Assembly: GCA_035529435.1 (NCBI GenBank)
Contig: DATKWS010000154.1
Span: forward strand, 1-64,000
Source of the DNA: DATKWS01 sp035529435
GTDB lineage: Bacteria; Krumholzibacteriota; Krumholzibacteriia; Krumholzibacteriales; Krumholzibacteriaceae
Direction of reading: 5' to 3'
Length of the DNA: 64,000 nt
Below are positions 34,367 to 43,505 of this stretch, one piece after another. The notes under the pieces are model-generated. The model made no database searches. It worked only from the letters and a program-made list of their open reading frames with translations, and was not told the origin of the DNA. The position numbers and the translations under genes are program-made. Position 1 is the stretch's first letter. The number at the start of each line of letters is the position of its first letter.

Positions 34367-35710
34367 TTACTTCGTCGTACGCCCGCCGCGCGCCGATGCG
34401 GCCGTCGAGTATTCGTAGATCGTTCTGCTCTTGAAGATAAAGAACGCGAGGATGCCGCCGATGATGGCGGGGAGGGCGTAGTATGCGCCGAAGATACGGA
34501 TCGTGATGATGATCGCAGCGATCGGAATGTTCATCGCGGCGCCGAGGATCGCGGCGACGCCGCAGGCGATGCAACTGTGGTAGGCCGGGGTCCCGGCGCC
34601 GAATCCGGACAGCGAGCTCATCAGTGCGCCGCTTCCCATCCCGAGGATGATCAGGGGGCCGGTGAATCCCCCGCTCATACCGCTCCCGACGGTCAGGGAT
34701 GTGGCGGCGATCTTGACGAAAAGAACGATGACGAGGAACAGGGAGACGTGATCGCGGAGGAAGGGGTGCGTGACGACCGCCGCCGGGTCACCGCCCGCAA
34801 CGGAGAAGAAAAAAGGCATCGATGTTCCGAGCGCCCACCGCGCGTGCAGGAGCCACGCAGCGGAGACGAGAATCCCCGCGATCGCGGCCCGTCCGGGCTG
34901 GCCGAACGGGAGGCGGTGGAATGCCCGGGAGGTTCTCTCGAACGAGATGATGAACAGCACGCCGAACGCACCGGCGACCACGGCCACGAGGAGGAGCCAG
35001 AGGGCGAGCGCGCCGGTCATGCTGAATGCGGGGGCCGCCACACGGAAGATCGGTTCCTGGCCGAGCAGGTGGCGCGAGGCGGCGTACGCGACGCCGCCGG
35101 TCAGGATCGAGGGAAAGAGGTCGCTGTACCGGAGCGATTCCTTGCGGAGGATCTCCGCCGCGAAGAATCCGCCGCCGAGGGGTGCGTGGAAGATCGCGCT
35201 CACGGCACCGCTCACGCCGCAGATCGCGGCGATGCGGATATCCTCCTCGCCGTGCAGCTTGAAGATCCGGCCGAGCAGGACGGTCGTGGAGCTCCCGGCG
35301 CCTGCGCAGATCCGGGCCAGGGGTCCCACGATCCCGCCGCTGCAGTACGATCCCAGTGTGACGATCGTGGCGGGGAATTTCAAGGCCGTCGCCGCGAGGC
35401 TCAACCGTCCCGTTCCCGCATTGACGCTCCGCAGGTAGGAGGGAATCCCCTCGCCGCCCGCTTCCGGCACCCGGCGGACAAGGAGCGTTCCGACGATAAC
35501 GGCCCCCAGGAGCGGCACGATAAAAGGCGCACGGGGGATCCATCGGGGGGCCGCAGCCAGCCCCCACTCCAGCGTGATATTGAACAGGGCGACGATGAGC
35601 GCGCTGCACACGCCCGTCACGAGGGCGATGGCGATCCACCGCGCAAGGAGTATGAACGATTGCTGGATATCGCCGGATTTCTTCTGCTCGATGACTCTAC
35701 TCCCGGCCAC
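34367..35710 (-). CDS. CLC family chloride channel/transporter
   Basis: A 447-residue membrane protein with the CLC architecture of many broken helices. GGEGIP at 85-90 is the first selectivity motif, GSYCSGGIVGP at 120-130 the second, and GSGMSGGFTGPLIILG the third. At the position of the gating glutamate in GREGP (Glu148 in E. coli ClcA) this protein has Val128, so proton-coupled exchange is unlikely and it may be a channel or a divergent transporter. No C-terminal CBS domains are present. It stands alone between the GT4 gene and an intergenic stretch, on the same strand as both neighbours. Confidence 0.88.
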   Translation of the reverse strand: MAGSRVIEQKKSGDIQQSFILLARWIAIALVTGVCSALIVALFNITLEWGLAAAPRWIPRAPFIVPLLGAVIVGTLLVRRVPEAGGEGIPSYLRSVNAGTGRLSLAATALKFPATIVTLGSYCSGGIVGPLARICAGAGSSTTVLLGRIFKLHGEEDIRIAAICGVSGAVSAIFHAPLGGGFFAAEILRKESLRYSDLFPSILTGGVAYAASRHLLGQEPIFRVAAPAFSMTGALALWLLLVAVVAGAFGVLFIISFERTSRAFHRLPFGQPGRAAIAGILVSAAWLLHARWALGTSMPFFFSVAGGDPAAVVTHPFLRDHVSLFLVIVLFVKIAATSLTVGSGMSGGFTGPLIILGMGSGALMSSLSGFGAGTPAYHSCIACGVAAILGAAMNIPIAAIIITIRIFGAYYALPAIIGGILAFFIFKSRTIYEYSTAASARGGRTTK

Positions 35711-35760
35711 GTGTTTTTTCGTTTACATCGCGCCGCGGCGCCGGTCAGGCCTTCGAACCG

Positions 35761-36834
35761 CTACGGCCCGACACCGGCGATCCGCCGGAACGCTTGTTCG
35801 ACACGCTCCATATTGGTTTCCCACAGGCCACGCTCGCGCACGAGGCGCACGTTCCGTTCTCGGACCGATCGCGCGAGTTCGCGGTCCCGTATCATGTCGA
35901 TTACGGCGCGGGCAAGGGCGGGACGGTCGCCGGGCGGGAAGAGGAGTCCGTTCACGCCGTCTTCGATCCATTCCCTGTTCGCCGGTATATCCGTCACGAC
36001 CGGGGGGGCGCCGCAGGCCATCGCCTCGAGAAGGGAAACCGAGGTCGAATCCGATCGCGATGTCGATACGTAGACGGCGGCGGATTGGAGCACCGCGACG
36101 ATGCTCTCCGTCGTCGTTCTCCCCTCGAATGCGATTCGGTCCTGCACTCCCCGCGCCGATGCGAGGTGCTCGAGGCGGTCCCGCGCGGGCCCCTCGCCGA
36201 CCACGACGAACCGTGCGCCCGTATCTTCGACGATCTCCGGTGCGGCATCGATCAGGAGGTCGATATTGTAAATGGGATGGAGCTTGCGCGTGCTGACGAC
36301 GATCGGCGCGCCGCGGTCCGGCGCGCCGCGGTCGCCGGCGGGGAGATGGAAAACGGCCGCGTCGATTCCGAAGTATGCCTTGAGAATCCTCTCCCGCGGC
36401 GCACCGATGTCGGACGCGATGCCGGAGAGCACGTCGGCGTCGGTCGTGACGAGATCGGCGCGGCGGATCGCGTACCGGATCTGCGTCCGGTGGAGAGGGG
36501 AGGAAGGGTAGTCGACGAGGAGGTCGGAACCGAGCGCCGATACGGCGAACGGACGGTGCCCGCAGAGCGCGCCGAGCAGTCCGTACCCGCCGACGTACAG
36601 GGAGTTCACCAGCTCGGGCTGGAAATCGGCGAGGAGCTTTTTGACCGCACCGAGTGCCGCGAGGTATCCGAGCAGCTTTGTCGGCAGGTGCTTCGCCAGG
36701 CGCACCGAGGGGAAGGGGCATCCCGTCACATCCTCGAACGAGATCAGCAGCACTTCATGGCCCCGCCCGTGGAAGTAGGAGACCCAGCGCCTGACATGGT
36801 TCAACGAGCCGTCCCCGAGGAATGCCATCCGCAT
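35761..36834 (-). CDS. GT4-family glycosyltransferase
   Basis: A 357-residue GT-B enzyme starting MRMAFLGDGSLNHVRRWVSYF. The C-terminal domain shows VVSTRKLHPIYNIDLLIDA, FVVVGEGPARDRLE and YVSTSRSDSTSVSLLEAMACG, where GT4 enzymes normally have E(x7)E; here Asp replaces the first Glu. It should transfer a nucleotide-activated sugar to a surface glycan or lipid. The ATG at 36834 lies 9 bases after GGGAGG; GTG 36843 would overlap it. No other glycan gene is adjacent, so it is an orphan glycosyltransferase. Confidence 0.85.
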   Translation of the reverse strand: MRMAFLGDGSLNHVRRWVSYFHGRGHEVLLISFEDVTGCPFPSVRLAKHLPTKLLGYLAALGAVKKLLADFQPELVNSLYVGGYGLLGALCGHRPFAVSALGSDLLVDYPSSPLHRTQIRYAIRRADLVTTDADVLSGIASDIGAPRERILKAYFGIDAAVFHLPAGDRGAPDRGAPIVVSTRKLHPIYNIDLLIDAAPEIVEDTGARFVVVGEGPARDRLEHLASARGVQDRIAFEGRTTTESIVAVLQSAAVYVSTSRSDSTSVSLLEAMACGAPPVVTDIPANREWIEDGVNGLLFPPGDRPALARAVIDMIRDRELARSVRERNVRLVRERGLWETNMERVEQAFRRIAGVGP

Positions 36835-37027
36835 TCGCCACACCCTCCCATGATTGAATAATACAAGCGGTTATAACAGAAAACGTGTTGAATGAATAGC
36901 ATATAGTTACGGGGCGCCGGGCCGGGTGGGATCCTTCATGTGTAAGACGCACCGGCGCGTTTTTCCCCCGAGCATTTGACACCTCGCCCCACACCCGCTA
37001 GAATGTCCCGTTGGGAGTGTAGGGACA

Positions 37028-38392
37028 ATGAGCATATTCAACGGCACACGGCTCACCGACGAGGCCTTCAAGCTCGATATCGACCGGATGCGGCGCGGCT
37101 GGTATTCGGACAAGTACTTCGAGAACAGCGTGCGCATGTATGAGGAACTGGTCCGGCGCGGTTACTCGTTCCGGGGGCGCTCGCCCGCTCTCGAGACGCG
37201 GGGCATGCCGCCCGACGCCGTCTCGATCGGGGATATGGAGGTCGAGATGCAGTGGTTCACGCGGCGCCGGCCGTTCACGCTGGTGGCCGGCGTGGACAAG
37301 GCGCTCGCGATGATCCGTCACTGCGCCGGATACTTCGATGAACGGGACACCTTCGTCGAGACATACGGCCGTCTCGATATCGAGGCGGTCGAGGACGGCG
37401 TGAAGGTGCCGCACGAGGGCGGCCCGCTGCGGGTGTGGCCCGTGATGCGTGTGCGGGGACGGTACCGTGATTTCGCCATACTCGAGACTCCCACCCTCGG
37501 CGCATTGAGCCGGGCAAGCCGTATCGCAACGAACGTGTACGAGGTGCTCGTTGCGGCTCGGGGCAAACCGGTCCTCTTCTTTCCGGCACGGTTCGATGCG
37601 CACGAGATCCAGGCGGCCGACGGGTACGCCTACGATATCGCCGTCCGGCGGTATGCGCTCGATACGGGCCGTGAAGTCGGCTCGTACGTTTCGACCGACG
37701 CGCAGGGGGACTGGTGGGGCGGCGCGGGGGGCGGCACCGTCGCCCATGCCGCGATCGCCTCCTTCCTCGGCGATACCGCCGAGCTGATGGTCGCCTTCGC
37801 CGAGACGCGGCCACCCGATGTGCCGCGGATTGCCCTTGTCGATTTTCATAACGACTCGGTCGGGGACTCGCTCGCCGTCCTGGAGGCGTTGTTCACCCGG
37901 TACCGGCGGTGCATCGATCGGGGCGACGAGACGGCGGCGAACAGGTACCGGCTCTACGGCGTGCGTCTCGACACGAGCGGTTCGATGCGTGACGTGAGCG
38001 TGCCGGAGCTCGGTGACCCCTCGCGGGAGTGCGGGGTCACGCCGGAGCTCGTGGTGATCGTGCGCACGGCCCTTGACAGGGCGTACGAGGGCTGGAACAT
38101 CCCACCCTCCTGGCACGGGCGCGCCCGCGAGTACTGCCGCTCGGTGAAGATCGTCGCGACGGGCGGATTCGATCCGGAGCGGATCGGGGAATTCGAACGG
38201 CGCGGGGTCCCCGTCGATATCTACGGCGTCGGTTCGTGGCTGCTCTCATCGTGCAGGCGTTGCGGAACGAACAACGATTTTACCGCCGATGTGGTGCGTG
38301 TGCGGGTGAGCGAAGAGTGGATTCCGATGGCGAAGATCGGGCGGGCTCCGGGGGAGAATCCCGATCTGAGACCGGTTTCATTTCAGGAGTAG
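37028..38392 (+). CDS. pncB: Nicotinate phosphoribosyltransferase
   Basis: A 454-residue enzyme that makes nicotinate mononucleotide from nicotinate and PRPP in NAD salvage. Type II phosphoribosyltransferase features are seen: DIDRMRRGWYSDKYF near the N-terminus, VMRVRGRYRDFAILET, LGALSRASRIATN, LVDFHNDSVGDSLAVLEAL, GVRLDTSGSMRDVS and VATGGFDPERIGEFE with YGVGSWLL for phosphate binding. GGGAG precedes the ATG. The isochorismatase-fold hydrolase that follows 18 bases later is the expected partner converting nicotinamide to nicotinate. Confidence 0.92.
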   Translation: MSIFNGTRLTDEAFKLDIDRMRRGWYSDKYFENSVRMYEELVRRGYSFRGRSPALETRGMPPDAVSIGDMEVEMQWFTRRRPFTLVAGVDKALAMIRHCAGYFDERDTFVETYGRLDIEAVEDGVKVPHEGGPLRVWPVMRVRGRYRDFAILETPTLGALSRASRIATNVYEVLVAARGKPVLFFPARFDAHEIQAADGYAYDIAVRRYALDTGREVGSYVSTDAQGDWWGGAGGGTVAHAAIASFLGDTAELMVAFAETRPPDVPRIALVDFHNDSVGDSLAVLEALFTRYRRCIDRGDETAANRYRLYGVRLDTSGSMRDVSVPELGDPSRECGVTPELVVIVRTALDRAYEGWNIPPSWHGRAREYCRSVKIVATGGFDPERIGEFERRGVPVDIYGVGSWLLSSCRRCGTNNDFTADVVRVRVSEEWIPMAKIGRAPGENPDLRPVSFQE

Positions 38393-38410
38393 AGGCACGG
38401 AGGGGGGATC

Positions 38411-39121
38411 ATGAACGAGGAGTCGTTATCCGAGAGGTCGGAGCCGTTTGTGCGGTGGCTCGGTGTATGGCGGGATGGTCTCGACCGCCGATCGTTCGCC
38501 GCGGCGGTTCCGGAATCCGGCGCCGCCGCGGTCATGTCGGTCGATCTGATCAACGGATTTTGCTACGAGGGTCCGCTGGCGAGCCCGCGTGTCGCGGCCA
38601 TCGTGCCGGCGGTGGTGGCGCTCTTCGAAACGGCCCATGCCGCGGAGGTGAACCGTTTTCTCCTCTTCCAGGACACCCACGGCGATGAGGCTTCCGAGTT
38701 CGACGCGTTCGGTCCACACTGCATCGCCGGCACGCGTCAGGCGGAGACGATCCCCGCGCTGGCCGCACTTCCATTCTCCGGCCTGTTCCGCATCGTCGGG
38801 AAGAACTCCCTATCCCCGGCGAGCGGGACGATCCTCGATGAGTGGATCGATTCGCACGGAGAAATCGATCATTTCATCGTCGTCGGTGACTGTACGGACC
38901 TCTGCGTCTACCAGCTCGCCATGCATCTCAGGCTCACCGCGAACGCCGCGAATATACGCCGCACCGTCATCGTGCCGGCCGATTGTGTCGAGACGTACGA
39001 CATGCAGGTCGAATGGGCGGGCGAGATGGGGGTCCTTCCGCACGACGGCGGGTTGCTCCACACGCTGTTTTTGTATCATCTCGCGTTGAACGGCGTCGAG
39101 ATCATCGCCGGCATCGATTGA
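38411..39121 (+). CDS. Isochorismatase-fold hydrolase, probable nicotinamidase
   Basis: A 236-residue cysteine hydrolase. AVMSVDLINGFCYEGPLASPR gives the catalytic Asp, GKNSLS the Lys and VVGDCTDLCVYQLAM the nucleophilic Cys, in the order of nicotinamidase/isochorismatase enzymes. QDTHGDEASEFDAFGPHCIAGT supplies the Asp/His metal-binding region expected of PncA. It directly follows pncB, which supports the reaction nicotinamide to nicotinate plus ammonia. The N-terminal 35 residues are longer than in E. coli PncA. Confidence 0.85.
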   Translation: MNEESLSERSEPFVRWLGVWRDGLDRRSFAAAVPESGAAAVMSVDLINGFCYEGPLASPRVAAIVPAVVALFETAHAAEVNRFLLFQDTHGDEASEFDAFGPHCIAGTRQAETIPALAALPFSGLFRIVGKNSLSPASGTILDEWIDSHGEIDHFIVVGDCTDLCVYQLAMHLRLTANAANIRRTVIVPADCVETYDMQVEWAGEMGVLPHDGGLLHTLFLYHLALNGVEIIAGID

Positions 39122-39279
39122 TCGCTCACGGTCATCCCTGCGGCCGTCGAGTGATCACGTACCGGCCGCGCGGCCGAAGCGAAGTATAATTACGTTTGAC
39201 CGGCCGGTGTCCGAGGCGTAACTTGAACGTGTTTCGAAGGAACGACAGAGCCACAGGTTATCTGAGAGGAGGCGGTAAC

Positions 39280-39624
39280 ATGGATTGCAGGCAGAATCTG
39301 CTGGATGCATTCCAGGCGTGCGGTGAGGCGGCTGTTCTGTACCGCGGCCAGAACATCCTGATGGCGAACGAGAACTTCGCATCGCTCTTCGGGCGTACCG
39401 TTGATGAGTGCGCGGGGCTGCCTATTCTCGAGATATGTCACAACGAGTCGATCGAGATGATTCAGGACTACATACGACGGCGTGCCCTCGGCAACCACGA
39501 TCTCCCATCCTCGTACGAGGCGACGTTCCGGACCCCGAGCGAACCGAAGACGATCATGCATCTCACGGTGGTCAAGTTGAGGAATGTCGAGGGAGCATTG
39601 GTCCTCTTCAACAAGAAGGAATAA
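39280..39624 (+). CDS. Single PAS-domain protein
   Basis: A 114-residue protein consisting of one PAS fold: FQACGEAAVLYRGQNILMANENFASLFGRT, CAGLPILEIC and a C-terminal beta sheet with GALVLFNKKE. No output domain or membrane segment is present. AGGAGG is about 8 bases before the ATG; the frame is open upstream to 39196 without a site. Single PAS proteins can act as small-molecule or redox sensors that bind a separate partner. Neighbours do not identify the partner. Confidence 0.75.
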   Translation: MDCRQNLLDAFQACGEAAVLYRGQNILMANENFASLFGRTVDECAGLPILEICHNESIEMIQDYIRRRALGNHDLPSSYEATFRTPSEPKTIMHLTVVKLRNVEGALVLFNKKE

Positions 39625-39651
39625 CGGTTCCACCGCCGGAGCCGGGCGCCG

Positions 39652-40185
39652 CTACATGAATTTCGCGCTGAAGCCGCCGTACACCTTGAGCGAATCTCCG
39701 TCGTGGTATTCGCTGCCGAGAACGGCCTCGATCGAGAACTGCACGATTCCCGGAACGCCGCATCCCACATCCTCGAACAGGATCCATCCGTGCGACTCGG
39801 GCTGTGCGGTCGAGATCTCGTTCGGTGTATCGAGGACGAAGATGTCGACGCCGGACGGCTCGTTCCAAACATAGTAATTGGAAAAGTCGATTTTCTCGCC
39901 CGGCCCGATGTCGTCGAGGACGGCGCGCAGGCTCCAGTAATTGCCGCCGCCGTCCCATCACCTGATATGCAACGTCCGGGTGGGGACTTCTCCCTGTTCC
40001 CACGGCCCGCACCAGATCGACACGTGCGGCTCGAAACCGATACGGGATCCGTCCGTCCGTTCGAAAACGAGGGTATTCTCGACGGAAAAAGAATTGCCCG
40101 GACCGTTCGAATCATCGCTGCACCCGCCGATCGCCATGGCCGCGATAAAGCCCGTGATCAATATGATCGTGGATATTCGCCGCAT
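39652..40185 (-). pseudogene. Lipoprotein gene interrupted by an in-frame TGA
   Basis: The frame starts MRRISTIILITGFIAAMAIGGCSDDSN, a lipoprotein signal with lipobox AIGGC, and reaches a TGA at 39958-39960 after 75 codons. The same frame continues without another stop for 101 more codons to TAG at 39652-39654, giving protein-like sequence (WDGGGNYWSLRAVLDD, GWILFEDVGCGVPG, KVYGGFSAKFM). No frameshift is needed. The TGA is followed immediately by TGG, so the original may have read Trp-Trp. An eight-base-pair stem (GGACGGCG/CGCCGTCC) starts two bases after the TGA-TG. It lies 83 bases after the RND pump gene and may belong to that operon. A nonsense mutation is the simplest reading; recoding is possible. 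Confidence 0.7.
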
Positions 40186-40268
40186 CGCCTGATCTACTCC
40201 CGAATAGGATATCGATTCCGCTCTACTGCTTGATTCGCCGTCGAGTCTAACGGTAGGCCGTTTACGAA

Positions 40269-43200
40269 TCAACGGTCAGGTGCTGAACGCCGTACTTGTT
40301 TGTGCCTGCTCTCGATCCAGGTAAACAGCACCGGTACGATGATGAGGTTCGAGATCGTGCAGGTGATCATGCCGCCCACAGTCGGAACGGCGATCGGAAT
40401 CATCACCTCGCTCCCCGTTCCCGTCGCGAACATAACGGGAAGGAGCGCCAGCACGGTCGTCGCGGTCGTCATCAGTATCGGGCGGACCCGCAGCACGCCC
40501 GCCTCGATCGCCGATCCGATGAAGTCGGTGCTGTCGCGCGTTCGCATACGCATGTAATCGAGTATCACGATCCCGTCCTCCACCGCGACGCCGAACAGCG
40601 CGATGTATCCGACCCAGACGGCGGTGCTGAAGTATATCCCGAGGATGTACTGCAGGATGACGGCGCCGACGAACGAGAAGGGGAGCGCGCTCACGAGGAT
40701 CAGTGCCGACGAGAGCGACTTGAACTTGATGAACAGCAGCAGGTATATGATGAACAGGCAGATCGGCACGAGCACGAGGAGCCGGAGATCGGCCTCGCGT
40801 TTGTACTGGTACTGCCCCGCGATACTGTAGTAGACGCCCGCCGGCAGATCCGGCTTGATGTGCTCCGCAAGCGACCGTTCCACGTGATCGACGAATTCCA
40901 TGAGTCCCGTGGCGCTCCGGTCTATCGAAACGAAGACACGCGTGTACGGCAGGGTGTTCTCGGTCGCGATCATCGCCGGTCCCGGTACCCTTCTGATCGT
41001 CGCGAGGAGCGCGAGGGGAATCTGGCGCCCGTCCGGTGTCGATACGAGAACGGCGCCGATTTTATCCTCGCTGTTCCTCAGCTCACGGGGGTAACGGACG
41101 CTGATCGGGTATCGTTCCCGTCCCTCGATCGTCATCGCGACGTTCATTCCACCGATCGCCGTCGAGATCACGTCCTGCACATCACCGAGAAGGACACCGT
41201 AACGGGAGATGCGTTCGCGGTCGATCTCGATCTCGAGGTAGGGTTTGTTGCCGAGCCGTTCGGCATAGGGCCCCAGTGCGCCGGGAATTTCACGCAGTAG
41301 TTCCTCGATCCGGATCGCCACATTCTCGATCGCGTGGAGATCGCTGCCGAACACCTTGATGCCGACCGGCGTCTGTATGCCGGTTGCGAGCATGTCGATC
41401 CGGTTTCTGATCGGCTGGGTCATGATCGGACTCACACCGGGCATCTGTGTCTTTTCCTTGATTTCCTCGATCAATTTCTCCCGGGTCATTCCCGGCCGCC
41501 ACGCGGACCTGTCTTTTAATTTTATGATTGTCTCTATCATCGCGACGGGGGCGGGATCGGTCGCCGTCTCGGCCCTGCCGAGCTTCCCGACCACGGTCTC
41601 GACTTCGGGGAGCGATTTGATGACTGCATCCTGCGTGCGCATCACCTCGTGCACCTGCGTGAGCGAGGCGCCGGGCAGGAGCACCGGCATAAAGAGCAGG
41701 TCCCCCTCGTTGAGCGGGGGCATGAACTCACCCGGTATCGTCGTGGAGAGCAGGAAGCTGCCGGCGAGAATCACCGCCGCCGCGATGATGACGAGCAGGC
41801 GGTGCCTGATCGACCACCTGACCACGGGGCGGTAGGTCTGCGTGAGGAGCCGCGTGATGATGTTCTCCCGTGCATCCCGCAGGCGCCCGCGGAGGAAAAA
41901 AGTGCTCAGAACGGGCAGGAGGGTGATCGAAAGTATCGCCGATACGGTCATGACGAATGTCTTGGTGAATGCGAGGGGGTGGAAGAGTTTTCCGCTCTGA
42001 CCCACCAGCGCGAAGACCGGAATAAAGGCGACGATGATGATGAGAATCGCGAAGAAGATCGGCGGTCCGACCTCGCGGGCCGCCGCGAGTGTGATACCGA
42101 TCCGCTCATCGCTGCTGATGCGGGTACCCGTCCTGCCCCGCTCGGAGAGGTGGCGGTGGATGTTCTCCGTCATGACGATCCCCGCGTCGACCATCACACC
42201 GATCGCGATTGCGATTCCTCCGAGGGACATGATGTTCGACGGGAGTCCGATGCCCTTCATGATGAGAAACGCGCCGAGAATGCCGAGCGGGAGCAGGAGC
42301 GCTATGATCAGTGTACTGCGCAGGTGCAGGAGAAACAGGAGGAGCACGGCGGCGGCTACGAGGATCTCCTCGATCAGCGCCACCTTCAGCGTGTGTGTGG
42401 CTCGGTCGATCACCTCGGTCCGGTCGTAGAACGGCACGATACGGATGCCCGGCGGCAGGCCCGCTTCGATCTCCGTTATCTTTTTCTTGGTCCGATTGAT
42501 CACGCCGAGCGGATTTTCACCGTACCGCATCACGACGACCCCGCCGACCGCCTCTGCGCCCTCCTTGTCGAGCGCGTTGCGCCTGAAATCGGGTTCGAGC
42601 GTGACGGTGGCGACATCGCCGATGGTAACCGGCACACCGTCCTCCGCGTCGAGAACGATGCGTTCGAGGTCCTCTATCCCCTTGACGAATCCGATCCCCC
42701 GGATGATGAACTCCATACCACCCTCTTCGAAGACCTTTGCGCCGATGTCGATGTTGCTCCGGCTGATCGCGTTGATGATTTTTTTAAATGGAATCCGGTA
42801 GGCGAAGAGCTTATCGGGATCGACCTGCACCTGGTACTGGCGCACGAACCCGCCGATGGAGGCGACCTCGCTGACGCCCTTGACGGCGGTGAGCTGGTAA
42901 CGTACGTACCAGTCCTGCAGGCTGCGAAGCGTTCCGATATCCGTTTCGGCGAGAACGAGCCGGTTACCGTCCTCGGGGCATGTATCCGGTGTGGTGGATG
43001 TTACGAGCGGGTGGTCGGGGCAGTAATATACGTTTTCGATCGTGTACCAGAAGATCTGACCGAGTGCCGAGGCGTCGGGCCCGAGAACGGGAGTCACGCC
43101 GGACGGCATGTCGTTCTGGGCGAGATTGATGCGTTCCAGTACCCGCGTCCGTGCCCAGTAGAAGTCGGTCCCTTCATCGAATAAGATATTGACGAGACAG

Positions 43201-43469
43201 AATCCGAACGCGGAATTGCCGCGAATCGTCTTCACGCGGGGGATTCCCATCAACTTCGTCGTGAGGGGATAGGTGACCTGGTCTTCGATATCGCGCGGGC
43301 TGCGCCCCGGCCAGTCGGCGATCACGAGGACCTGCATCTCACCGATATCGGGAATCGCGTCGACCGGCGTACCGAGCAGCGCCCAGACACCGGCGCCGGC
43401 GACGAGCGCGACGATCGACAGCACGATAAAGCGGTTCTCGAGGCACCATTTGATTATATAATTGATCAT
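40269..43469 (-). CDS. CusA/CzcA-type heavy-metal RND efflux pump
   Basis: A 1066-residue inner-membrane RND transporter. The N-terminus MINYIIKWCLENRFIVLS, ADWPGRSPRDIEDQVTYPL, the 12-helix plan, the TM4 region GGIAIAIGVMVDAGIVMTEN and GVAVEDGIVILDYM fit the heavy-metal efflux family. An unusual insertion at ~147-175, YYCPDHPLV...CPEDGNRLV, resembles half of a heavy-metal-binding domain, with Cys150, His153 and Cys164 but lacking the second CPxC cysteine. GAGGA precedes the ATG by 6 bases. The gene follows the membrane-fusion gene by 36 bases. The complex should expel Cu(I)/Ag(I) or Zn/Co/Cd across both membranes. Confidence 0.93.
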   Translation of the reverse strand: MINYIIKWCLENRFIVLSIVALVAGAGVWALLGTPVDAIPDIGEMQVLVIADWPGRSPRDIEDQVTYPLTTKLMGIPRVKTIRGNSAFGFCLVNILFDEGTDFYWARTRVLERINLAQNDMPSGVTPVLGPDASALGQIFWYTIENVYYCPDHPLVTSTTPDTCPEDGNRLVLAETDIGTLRSLQDWYVRYQLTAVKGVSEVASIGGFVRQYQVQVDPDKLFAYRIPFKKIINAISRSNIDIGAKVFEEGGMEFIIRGIGFVKGIEDLERIVLDAEDGVPVTIGDVATVTLEPDFRRNALDKEGAEAVGGVVVMRYGENPLGVINRTKKKITEIEAGLPPGIRIVPFYDRTEVIDRATHTLKVALIEEILVAAAVLLLFLLHLRSTLIIALLLPLGILGAFLIMKGIGLPSNIMSLGGIAIAIGVMVDAGIVMTENIHRHLSERGRTGTRISSDERIGITLAAAREVGPPIFFAILIIIVAFIPVFALVGQSGKLFHPLAFTKTFVMTVSAILSITLLPVLSTFFLRGRLRDARENIITRLLTQTYRPVVRWSIRHRLLVIIAAAVILAGSFLLSTTIPGEFMPPLNEGDLLFMPVLLPGASLTQVHEVMRTQDAVIKSLPEVETVVGKLGRAETATDPAPVAMIETIIKLKDRSAWRPGMTREKLIEEIKEKTQMPGVSPIMTQPIRNRIDMLATGIQTPVGIKVFGSDLHAIENVAIRIEELLREIPGALGPYAERLGNKPYLEIEIDRERISRYGVLLGDVQDVISTAIGGMNVAMTIEGRERYPISVRYPRELRNSEDKIGAVLVSTPDGRQIPLALLATIRRVPGPAMIATENTLPYTRVFVSIDRSATGLMEFVDHVERSLAEHIKPDLPAGVYYSIAGQYQYKREADLRLLVLVPICLFIIYLLLFIKFKSLSSALILVSALPFSFVGAVILQYILGIYFSTAVWVGYIALFGVAVEDGIVILDYMRMRTRDSTDFIGSAIEAGVLRVRPILMTTATTVLALLPVMFATGTGSEVMIPIAVPTVGGMITCTISNLIIVPVLFTWIESRHKQVRRSAPDR

Positions 43470-43505
43470 GCGTGTTCCTCACATGAAGCAGTGCGATTAT
43501 ATTGA

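Noticed and set aside
34250..36073. Open frame of 607 codons on the plus strand
   Set aside because: Antisense to the CLC and GT4 genes; extremely charged and low-complexity with no family features.
39900..39965. Selenocysteine insertion at the in-frame TGA
   Set aside because: Not accepted as the main reading: the hairpin loop does not match a typical bacterial SECIS, there is no nearby redox Cys, and a TGG-to-TGA change is simpler. Kept only as an alternative.
41649..43184. Open frame of 511 codons on the plus strand
   Set aside because: Antisense to the RND pump gene, which has full-length family motifs.
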